From assembly GCA_905203645.1 (NCBI GenBank), contig CAJKWP010000036.1, positions 1-13,041 of the forward strand: a DNA stretch of 13,041 nucleotides. The letters are read 5' to 3'. The translations under genes and the position numbers were made by a program. The notes below the pieces were generated by a model. That model was not told the DNA's origin. It did no database searches and saw only the letters and a program-made list of their open reading frames with translations. Below are positions 7,901 to 13,041 of the stretch, in pieces. The DNA is from an uncultured Christensenella sp. Lineage in GTDB: Bacteria; Bacillota; Clostridia; Christensenellales; UBA1242. The first letter of the stretch is position 1; each line of letters starts with the position of its first letter.

Positions 7901-8033
7901 AGTTATTGACGAATACGCACCAAAAATCAAACAAGAAGCGTTGATATTGAATCTTGAACCAATTCAAAACCAAGATTTTGAGCAAGAGTTTGAAATTGGC
8001 GACGAAACCGTTTTGATAAAACTTAAAAGATAA
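4911..8033 (+). CDS. ileS: Isoleucine--tRNA ligase
   Basis: This class I synthetase charges tRNA-Ile and edits Val-tRNA-Ile. At 1040 residues it has the usual IleRS length. The order is N-terminal catalytic motif GPITANNKMGVHHAWNR, with HHAW at 57-60 in place of HIGH, then zinc cysteines 182/185, and editing domain WTTTPW (222-227) with GSGAVHIAPG (313-322). Cysteines 390/393 follow, then a second zinc-ribbon-like set at 461/464 and 503/506, and KFSKS (592-596) for KMSKS. The C-terminus is an anticodon-binding region ending in the IleRS-type LMIEGLYRELTRQIQ segment. The GVHHAW signature matches a known IleRS subtype, not ValRS or LeuRS. AAGGGG lies 5 nt before the ATG. It is the first gene of the run ileS-methyltransferase-RluA-pepF. 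Confidence 0.96.
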   Translation: MKKEQAMPNFIKMEESMLDFWNTNNCFDKLVQKNKDSGKYFRFLDGPITANNKMGVHHAWNRSLKDIMLKYKAMRGYGAHYQCGFDAQGLWVEVETEKELGLKDKRDIQNLGLDKFTKACMERVKKYSGIITEQSKRLGQWMDWEHSYFTNSDENITSIWYFLKVCFEKGWLVQKFRPMPWCSHCGTSLSEHELSDSYMDMTHTAVFFRLPIKNSDMDMLVWTTTPWTLSANVAIAVNPEFEYSVCKVKGSDRKLVVCSSCTKVLKKDLESVEKVLKGSDLVGLEYETCFPQLEKQNFVHKIVAWDMVDSTEGSGAVHIAPGCGVEDFELGKTLDLPMICPVNENGIFYDDFGFLAGKETTEVADLVFAELKAQNKLFYTHDYTHRYPICWRCKKPLIFRLTKEWYIKADEIRPQLIAACDDVVWQPEYLKKRMLDWLNNMGDWSISRKRFYGLPLPIYPCPKCGKVTVVGSLDELKKLSSEKEVDALPHLHRPYIDDIKITCPHCHEKVERISEVGDCWLDAGITPFSTKKYFTDREFWKKNFPAECVCEMKEQIRLWFYSLLFMSVTLVGKAPYQKVIGFAALVAEDGSKFSKSGKNNISFFDAADKIGADVLRYMFASNNMLNDTRFGYGVGDEIRRKLLGLWNAYVFFNTYAVLDNPKIDGYKPDEKSLNLSDKYMLERLNQFVQNSTGYYDNQAFNLIIKEFELVVDDLTNWYIRINRKRFWKSGDENDKTNAYWTLYTAIKTICQTMAPIIPFVTEYIWQNMVRELEPNSAESIILSDFPEKVFDIDQKDIIKQTEIAKDIITKAQRLRNEAQIKIKQPLKTLFVCCDEYTKNACIANQDVIKDELNIKEIVFEHDRQKFVESYLNVNFKTAGAVLKGDVQKLKNTLLDADKTQMEKLVEMYKSGKVELEPFGVLDANLFTLCNKPKPDFLIATENDVTLVLDITIDEHLMIEGLYRELTRQIQLCRRQADYKVEDRIYAELCTQGKTLQKVIDEYAPKIKQEALILNLEPIQNQDFEQEFEIGDETVLIKLKR

Positions 8034-8099
8034 CAAAAAAACTTTCAAACCTTGGCGGCAGATTTGCCAATAGTTTTAAAAATACAAAAAGAGAGATTT

Positions 8100-8951
8100 A
8101 TGAGATATAATCAAGAATGGAAAGATTATCAAATACTTGCCACAAGCAATGGCGAAAAGTTGGAACGATGGGGCAAATACACTCTTCTTCGTCCTGACCC
8201 ACAGGTCATTTGGAAGGGCGCAGATTTGAAATACTTTGGCAATGTTGATGGCCATTATATCCGTGGCAATTCTGGCGGCGGATATTGGGATTTCAAAACA
8301 AAACTTCCCGAAAGTTGGGTTGTAGGCTGGCGTGATTTGAAATTCAAAATTGTGCCTATGGGCTTCAAGCACACAGGACTTTTTCCCGAACAAGCGTACA
8401 ACTGGGCAAGGATGATGGAAAAGATAAAAGGTGCAAACCGCCCAATCAAAGTGCTCAATCTGTTTGCATATACTGGCGGGGCAACCGTTGCATGTGCAAA
8501 GGCGGGGGCAAGTGTTACACATGTTGACGCAAGCAAAGGAATGGTCGAAAGGGCAAAGGAAAACTTGCGTTTGTCGTCACTTCAAGATGCGCCAGTGCGT
8601 ACAATAATTGATGATTGTGAAAAGTTTGTTGGTCGTGAAATCAAACGTGGAAACTTTTACGATGCAATTATTTTGGACCCACCAAGTTATGGCCGTGGAC
8701 CCAATGGCGAAGTTTGGAAAATCGAAGACAAGGTTTTTGACCTTTTGAAACTTTGCAAAAAAGTGCTTTCGGACAAGCCACTTTTTGTGCTTTTGAACAG
8801 TTATACAACAGGGTTGCAACCAACCGTACTCAAAAATATTTGCAAACTTTGTTTTGATTGTTTTGAAAAATTTGACGAATATGAACTTGGCATTCCAACC
8901 GACCAAAATATAATTTTGCCATGTGGTGCAAGTTGCTTTTGCGAAAATTAA
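8100..8951 (+). CDS. Class I SAM-dependent methyltransferase, COG1092/RlmI-like, probable rRNA methyltransferase
   Basis: The 283-residue protein shows a Rossmann methyltransferase core. SAM motif I is VLNLFAYTGGAT (from 118), the acidic strand VTHVDASKGMVERAKEN follows, and the catalytic-loop motif is LDPPSYGRG with Asp193-Pro-Pro. KHTGLFPEQAYNW before motif I resembles the equivalent segment of RlmI-type enzymes. Members of COG1092 methylate 23S rRNA cytosines, but the N-terminal PUA domain of RlmI is absent, so the exact substrate is open. The ATG at 8100 was chosen over a TTG at 8052, which has no ribosome site; only a weak GAGAG precedes the ATG. It starts 66 nt after ileS, and its stop overlaps the ribosome binding site of the next gene, so the two are translationally close. 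Confidence 0.87.
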   Translation: MRYNQEWKDYQILATSNGEKLERWGKYTLLRPDPQVIWKGADLKYFGNVDGHYIRGNSGGGYWDFKTKLPESWVVGWRDLKFKIVPMGFKHTGLFPEQAYNWARMMEKIKGANRPIKVLNLFAYTGGATVACAKAGASVTHVDASKGMVERAKENLRLSSLQDAPVRTIIDDCEKFVGREIKRGNFYDAIILDPPSYGRGPNGEVWKIEDKVFDLLKLCKKVLSDKPLFVLLNSYTTGLQPTVLKNICKLCFDCFEKFDEYELGIPTDQNIILPCGASCFCEN

Positions 8952-8961
8952 GGAGTAAACA

Positions 8962-9651
8962 ATGGAAGATATAACAATTTTGTACGAAGATAACCACCTT
9001 TTGGTTGCCGTAAAACCGCAAAATATTTTAAGTCAAGGCGACAAAACGCAAGATAAAGACTTTTTGACTATGCTCAAAGAATATCTGAAAGAAAAGACAG
9101 GCAAAACAGGAAATGTATATTTGGGACTTGTGCATCGTTTGGACAGACCAACTGGCGGAGTTATGGTGTTTGCAAAAACGTCAAAATGCGCCGAAAGATT
9201 GGCAAAGCAAATGCTTGACAAAAAGTTTGAAAAAAGATACCTTGCCGTAACTGACGTTCCAGTTGCAATCAAAATGCAAAGATTGGAAAATTATTTGAAA
9301 AAGGACGGCAAAACAAACATTGTCAAAGTTTGCCCAATGAGCGAAAAGGACGCAAAAAAAGCGGTTACAGTCTACAAAGAAATATCTTCAAATGCCAATC
9401 ATTCACTTTTGGACGTTCAAATCGAAACTGGTCGCAGTCACCAAATTCGTGTGCAACTTGCCAATATAAAATGCCCACTTTTTGGGGATAATAAGTATGG
9501 TGCAAAGGGCAAAACCGAAAACTTGGCACTTTGGGCTTACAAACTTTGCTTTTTCCACCCAACAAAAAATACACTTATGAAATTTTGTGCAATGCCACCA
9601 CAAACCAGTCCTTGGACAGAATTCAATCTTGACAAAACAGACTGGAAATAA
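8962..9651 (+). CDS. RluA-family pseudouridine synthase
   Basis: The enzyme converts uridine to pseudouridine in rRNA or tRNA. The family signature GLVHRLDRPTGGVMVFAKT carries the catalytic Asp61, and the second motif ETGRSHQIRVQLA and the GDNKYG segment follow. At 229 residues it is a short form without the N-terminal S4 domain, so the target base cannot be assigned from sequence alone. The start is fixed by AAGGAG just before ATG 8962, overlapping the stop of the methyltransferase gene. The pairing with another RNA-modifying enzyme and ileS fits a translation-related operon. Confidence 0.93.
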   Translation: MEDITILYEDNHLLVAVKPQNILSQGDKTQDKDFLTMLKEYLKEKTGKTGNVYLGLVHRLDRPTGGVMVFAKTSKCAERLAKQMLDKKFEKRYLAVTDVPVAIKMQRLENYLKKDGKTNIVKVCPMSEKDAKKAVTVYKEISSNANHSLLDVQIETGRSHQIRVQLANIKCPLFGDNKYGAKGKTENLALWAYKLCFFHPTKNTLMKFCAMPPQTSPWTEFNLDKTDWK

Positions 9652-9668
9652 AATCAAAAGGAGCCAAT

Positions 9669-11444
9669 ATGCAGACACGTGAGCAAGTTGAAACAAAATA
9701 CAAATGGGATTTGTCATCATATTTTGAAGATGAACAACAATTTGAAGAAGCACTCAAAGAACTTGACAAGACAAAAGATTGCCTTTGCAGATTTGAAAAC
9801 AATCTGAAAACTCGTGAGCAAATTTTTGAATGTTTGCTTTTGTCGTCAAAGCAAAGTTTGCTTGCAGGCAAACTTTATGTTTACAGTGCACTTGTCACAA
9901 AACAGGACCAAGGCGACAGCAATGCGCAAGAACGTCTTGAACGTGTCAGCAATATATTGACGCAAATTTCGGCAAACAACAGTTTTGTCGACGTTGAACT
10001 TTCGGCTTTGGACAATGATTTTTTGACCGAACTTTCAAATGACAAACAATATCCACAATTCAGTGAAGTTTTCAAAAGCATAATTCGTGAAAAGCAACAC
10101 ACTCTTTCAAAAGCCGAAGAAAGATTGCTTTCACTTATGTCAGATTTTACAGGTGGTTTTTCGGATAATTTTGACAAATTTGATGATGCAGATTTGACCT
10201 TTGACGACGTTGTTGACAAAGATGGAAACAAACTTCCACTCAATCACGCAAACTATCAAAAATATATTTACAACAGTGACAGAACTCTTCGCAAAAGCAC
10301 TTATCAAGTTATGAACGGCACTTATGGCAAGTTCAACAATTTTTTGGCATCAAACTATATTTCAAACACAAAACTTGACGTTTTTTCAAGCAAAATTCGT
10401 GGGTTTGAAAATTGTTTGCAAGCCAGTATGTTTTATGAAGAAGTTGACCCAAAAGTTTATGAAACGCTAATTACCCAAGTCAACAACAATCTTGACAAAT
10501 TGCAATCATATTTGAAACTTAAACAAAAATCTTTGAAACAACAAGATTTTGGCATTTATGATTTGCACGCACCCGTTTCGGACTTTGGCAAAAGATACAC
10601 TTATGACCAAGCATTTGAAATTGTCAAAAATGCGACCAGCGTTTTGGGAAGTGAATATACTTCGCTTTTGCAAAGAGCAAAGGACGAACGTTGGATAGAC
10701 GTTATGCCAAACAAGAACAAAGATAGTGGGGCATACAGTTGGGGTGCTTATGGCGCTTTGCCAGTTGTTTCACTCAATTTTGTGGGTGACAGCAACAGTA
10801 TGTTCACACTTGCCCATGAACTTGGACATTGTATGCACACATACTTTTCAAACAAAAATCAACCCCAAGAAAAAGCGGGCTATACAATTTTTGTTGCGGA
10901 AGTAGCAAGCACTGTCAACGAAATGCTTTTGTGCCAATATCTTTTGAAAAACGCACAAACCAATCAAGAAAAAGCATATTATTGTGATTACCTTTTGGGT
11001 ACAGCAACGGCGACAATTTTCAGACAAACCGAGTTTAGTCAGTTTGAAAAAATTATCCATGATTATGCCGAAAGGGGACTGCCACTTTCAAAGGATATAT
11101 TGAACAAAACATATATGGAATTGCAAAAAAAATATTATGGCAAAGATGTGGAGCAATTGCCAGAAATGCAATATGAATGGAGCAGAATTCCACATTTTTA
11201 CAACAGTTTTTATGTTTACAAATACGCTACTGGCTTGATTTCGGCTATGGCTATCACCAAAAAGATTTTGTCAGGCGAAAAAGACGCCGTGCAAAACTAT
11301 TTGAAATTTTTGACCTTGGGTTGCAGTCTTGACCCAGTCAAATCATTGTGCATTGCAGGCAGTGATTTGACAAATTCCCAAACATTCCAAGACGGATTTG
11401 AGTATATGGGTGAGATTGTGTCTTATTGGGAATCGCTTAATTAA
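9669..11444 (+). CDS. pepF: Oligoendopeptidase F (M3B family zinc metallopeptidase)
   Basis: This cytosolic zinc peptidase hydrolyses short oligopeptides. The 591-residue length is normal for PepF. The active site HELGH is at 383-387 (zinc ligands His383 and His387, catalytic Glu384). The third ligand is Glu411 in FVAEVASTVNEML, as in the M3 family. The C-terminal RIPHFYNSFYVYKYATG segment is also typical and provides the conserved His and Tyr residues near the active site. The N-terminus has KYKWDLSSYFEDEQQFEEAL, the usual PepF opening. No signal peptide is seen. AAAGGAG lies 6 nt before the ATG, and the gene begins 17 nt after the RluA gene. A terminator follows at 11519-11557, so this is the last gene of the run. 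Confidence 0.95.
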   Translation: MQTREQVETKYKWDLSSYFEDEQQFEEALKELDKTKDCLCRFENNLKTREQIFECLLLSSKQSLLAGKLYVYSALVTKQDQGDSNAQERLERVSNILTQISANNSFVDVELSALDNDFLTELSNDKQYPQFSEVFKSIIREKQHTLSKAEERLLSLMSDFTGGFSDNFDKFDDADLTFDDVVDKDGNKLPLNHANYQKYIYNSDRTLRKSTYQVMNGTYGKFNNFLASNYISNTKLDVFSSKIRGFENCLQASMFYEEVDPKVYETLITQVNNNLDKLQSYLKLKQKSLKQQDFGIYDLHAPVSDFGKRYTYDQAFEIVKNATSVLGSEYTSLLQRAKDERWIDVMPNKNKDSGAYSWGAYGALPVVSLNFVGDSNSMFTLAHELGHCMHTYFSNKNQPQEKAGYTIFVAEVASTVNEMLLCQYLLKNAQTNQEKAYYCDYLLGTATATIFRQTEFSQFEKIIHDYAERGLPLSKDILNKTYMELQKKYYGKDVEQLPEMQYEWSRIPHFYNSFYVYKYATGLISAMAITKKILSGEKDAVQNYLKFLTLGCSLDPVKSLCIAGSDLTNSQTFQDGFEYMGEIVSYWESLN

Positions 11445-11458
11445 GGGTGTTTTCAGAA
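11436..11458 (+). repeat. 3'-UTR repeat shared with 3481-3503
   Basis: The 23 nt starting inside the last codons of pepF match 3503-3481 (minus strand) at 21 of 23 positions, with a core of GGTGTTTTCAGAA. Both copies lie in sense orientation right at or just after a stop codon and before a hairpin. This could be a mobile or regulatory remnant, or chance in AT-rich DNA. Confidence 0.4.
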
Positions 11459-11503
11459 CCGACTATCCAACACAGTTCGGAAAGAGTGGTGTAGGACTGA
11501 ACT
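11459..11503 (+). other. Mutually exclusive small hairpins after pepF
   Basis: AGTTCGG (11474-11480) can pair with CCGACT (11459-11464, one bulge) or with CTGAACT (11497-11503), not both. CTATCCAA occurs here (11463-11470) and again in the terminator's left arm (11529-11536). This may be a spent regulatory leader or chance pairing. Confidence 0.25.
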
Positions 11504-11518
11504 AAATAATATAAAAAT

Positions 11519-11557
11519 AAAAAGTGAGCTATCCAAGTGGGATAACTCCTTTTTTTT
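11519..11557 (+). terminator. Rho-independent terminator, bidirectional
   Basis: GAGCTATCC (11526-11534), loop AAGTG, GGATAACTC (11540-11548, one C-A mismatch) is followed by CTTTTTTTT. The lower stem extends with AAAAAG opposite CTTTTT. On the other strand the stem is followed by ACTTTTTATTTTT. It can therefore end both pepF (plus) and the gene at 11573-11980 (minus). Confidence 0.85.
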
Positions 11558-11572
11558 GTTGTCAAAATTGTT

Positions 11573-11980
11573 TTACATTGAAAATTGTTCTTTATCAACG
11601 TTGTCATATTTGAAAATTTCTTTGCCGTTGTAATCATACAAAACTGTTTCGGTTTTGTCGTCTGTTACAAACTTTACAAGGATTCCATTTTTGCAAACGC
11701 TTACAGAAATATCTTTTTCGTAGCCGTATTCAACTTCAAAAAGGCTTTTGCCGTGATTGTTGAAGAATTGGAAAATTTCATATTGTTTTTGGTTGAAAAT
11801 TTCGCCGTTATAAAGTTTTGTTTTTACAACCAAAGCACCTGTTGAATAGTAGGAAACACTTTTGACAAATTCTTTGTTTGGGTTCAAAATCAAACTTCCG
11901 TCAAAACTGAAAAATGACCTTCCAAATTTGTACTCATAAAAGAAATGTTTGCTGTCGAGTGTTTTTCTTAATTTTTGCAT
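11573..11980 (-). CDS. Hypothetical protein, 135 residues
   Basis: I do not recognise this protein. It is soluble, beta-rich and aromatic, with no signal peptide or membrane segment. Short strands with turns (FFSFDGSLIL, YYSTGALVVKTKLYNGEIFNQKQYEIFQFF, TVLYDYNGKEIFKY) resemble the xxYxxxGxxI pattern of MORN- or WG-like repeat proteins, but this is only a resemblance. The ATG at 11980 was chosen because GTGGAG lies 6 nt upstream; an in-frame GTG at 11992 would overlap that site. It has its own strong promoter and shares the terminator with pepF, so it is probably a single-gene transcript, with some read-through from the transporter gene upstream possible. Confidence 0.7.
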   Translation of the reverse strand: MQKLRKTLDSKHFFYEYKFGRSFFSFDGSLILNPNKEFVKSVSYYSTGALVVKTKLYNGEIFNQKQYEIFQFFNNHGKSLFEVEYGYEKDISVSVCKNGILVKFVTDDKTETVLYDYNGKEIFKYDNVDKEQFSM

Positions 11981-12002
11981 ATCTGACTCCACTGTATATT
12001 CT

Positions 12003-12038
12003 TATTATGATTGTATTATCAAAATGTCAGGTTGTCAA
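12003..12038 (-). promoter_or_regulatory. Near-consensus sigma-70 promoter of the hypothetical gene
   Basis: On the minus strand, TTGACA (12038-12033) and TACAAT (12015-12010) are separated by exactly 17 nt. Transcription would start near 12003, giving a leader of about 23 nt that contains the ribosome binding site. It is the best promoter in the window. Confidence 0.8.
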
Positions 12039-12056
12039 TAGTGAATTTTGTCGAAA

Positions 12057-12887
12057 TCAAAACAAAAGTTCAATCAAGTTGATGATTATTCCACTGGCGA
12101 TGCCAATCAAAATCATTGATATTGTTATGATTATATTTTGTTTGATATTTTTGTTGTTTTTGAAAAGCACCAAAATGCCGACGCCACTTCCTGCCGAAAG
12201 ACCGCCGACAAGTGAACCAAAGTGAATGATTCCATTGACGTACATTGTAACAAGCAAAACCGAAGATGCACAATTTGGGATAATGCCGACAAGGGCAGTG
12301 ATGACAGGTTGCAAGAATATGTTGTTGCCCACAAAGTTTGAAATGCTTTCCAAACTGAAAATTGATAAGATAAAGTTTATAATAAATGTTGCAATCAAAA
12401 TGTAAAGACCAATTTTTATGCTTTCAAAAAAACTTTCGACCAAGATGTTGCAATGGCAATGATGACTTTCGGGCATTTGGTTGACACTTGCATACGAGAA
12501 CAATTTTTTTGTGCACAAGTCGATTGCATAGCCGACAATGACCGCAAATACAAACTTGATTGCCAAAAGAAGCAAAAGGTTAAGTACAAAATTTGGATAA
12601 GCAATCAAGACTGCAAAGGCTTCATCGCTTGTTGCGATAAAGACCGCAAACAAACTTCCAACAGTGATATATCTTTTTGAAAACATATCTGCCATGGCGC
12701 TTGAAAATCCACATTGTGGAAAGATTCCCAAGGCGCTTGCAAAAAGCGGACCAAACTTTTTTGACTTCAAAATGATTTTGCCAAAGTTTTCGGAATGTGA
12801 AATCATGTTGGTTATCGTGTACACCAAAAACAGTACTGGCAAGATGTTGAGTGTGTCAACAAGTGCATCCAAAAAACAATCCCACAT
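12057..12887 (-). CDS. Putative manganese/heavy-metal exporter, ArsP_2 family (PF11449)
   Basis: The 276-residue integral membrane protein has about eight or more hydrophobic segments. An internal duplication is visible: GIFPQCGFSSAMADMF...ITVGSLFAVFIATSDEA (54-90) against GIIPNCASSVLLVTMY...IHFGSLVGGLSAGSGVG (201-237), each with a conserved Pro-x-Cys. The opening WDCFLDALVDTLNILPVLFLVY and the PQCGFS/TSDEA motifs match the family annotated as putative 10-TM heavy-metal or manganese exporter (also called arsenic efflux protein). The loop between the halves has the metal-ligand-rich HHCHC at 142-146. Substrate is uncertain. The ATG at 12887 was chosen for its AAAAGGAG site 6 nt upstream; an upstream in-frame start at 12941 adds an unrelated polar stretch. 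No clear terminator follows before the next promoter. Confidence 0.85.
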   Translation of the reverse strand: MWDCFLDALVDTLNILPVLFLVYTITNMISHSENFGKIILKSKKFGPLFASALGIFPQCGFSSAMADMFSKRYITVGSLFAVFIATSDEAFAVLIAYPNFVLNLLLLLAIKFVFAVIVGYAIDLCTKKLFSYASVNQMPESHHCHCNILVESFFESIKIGLYILIATFIINFILSIFSLESISNFVGNNIFLQPVITALVGIIPNCASSVLLVTMYVNGIIHFGSLVGGLSAGSGVGILVLFKNNKNIKQNIIITISMILIGIASGIIINLIELLF

Positions 12888-12918
12888 AGCCGCTCCTTTT
12901 TTAAGATAAAATTGAAAA

Positions 12919-12942
12919 TTTGAAATTTTGTGTAATTTCAAA
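12919..12942 (-). promoter_or_regulatory. Inverted repeat upstream of the metal exporter, candidate operator
   Basis: TTTGAAATT (12919-12927) and AATTTCAAA (12934-12942) are perfect 9-bp arms separated by 6 nt, 32-55 nt upstream of the start codon. The position suits a metal-responsive repressor site, but it does not match the MntR or Fur boxes I know. No convincing -35/-10 pair could be fixed in 12888-13041, which otherwise holds no gene. Confidence 0.35.
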
Positions 12943-13041
12943 CAATGATTGAATAACCAAAGAGTTAGTCAATTAAAGCCGATAAGACAGATAAATATAT
13001 TTAAAATTTTAAGCGAATAATACTAGCACAAAAAAAGTATG

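Noticed and set aside
6771..8048. 425-codon antisense ORF opposite the 3' part of ileS
   Set aside because: The protein is low-complexity (rich in Phe, Cys, Val, Lys), shows no family motif, and is explained by the lack of TTA, CTA and TCA codons in ileS, whose coding evidence is overwhelming.
8046..8075. TTGGC/GCCAA hairpin between ileS and the methyltransferase gene as a terminator
   Set aside because: The stem is only about 5 bp and is followed by just four T; it is too weak to call.

Overview
The window is AT-rich bacterial DNA with Shine-Dalgarno sites of the AAGGAG type, an AddB-type recombination nuclease and a Gram-positive-like gene set. This points to an uncultured low-GC Bacillota/Clostridia-like bacterium. 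I infer the affiliation from gene families and composition; no marker in the window fixes the taxon. Leucine is written almost entirely as TTG, CTT or CTC, and TTA and CTA are rare, which is odd for such AT-rich DNA. This leaves antisense frames unusually free of stops, so several long antisense ORFs (up to about 425 codons opposite ileS) were judged to be artefacts.

Left part, minus strand: positions 1-3110 hold a nearly complete addB (helicase-nuclease subunit B), whose 3' end runs off the window. Upstream of it, 3203-3485 holds two tandem large hairpin units. They share a perfect 21-nt box and a conserved apical core but have unrelated, individually self-complementary stems. These follow a gene at 3506-4567 for a secreted, C-terminally membrane-anchored protein with Ig-like repeats. 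Both minus-strand genes lack a Shine-Dalgarno site, and each has a -10 hexamer ending only 7-8 nt before its ATG, which suggests leaderless transcripts.

Centre, plus strand: a four-gene run from 4911 to 11444 encodes isoleucyl-tRNA synthetase (ileS), a COG1092-type SAM methyltransferase, a RluA-family pseudouridine synthase and oligoendopeptidase F (pepF). It starts from an extended -10 promoter at about 4785 and ends at a bidirectional hairpin/T-tract terminator at 11519-11557. The theme is translation: tRNA charging, probable RNA modification (two genes) and peptide turnover.

Right part, minus strand: an unrecognised 135-residue protein (11573-11980) has its own near-consensus promoter. 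Before it lies a gene for a putative manganese/heavy-metal exporter of the ArsP_2 family (12057-12887), preceded by a strong Shine-Dalgarno site and a 9-bp inverted repeat.

The least explained part is the tandem structured element at 3203-3485. It is the best candidate here for an undescribed RNA or DNA element.
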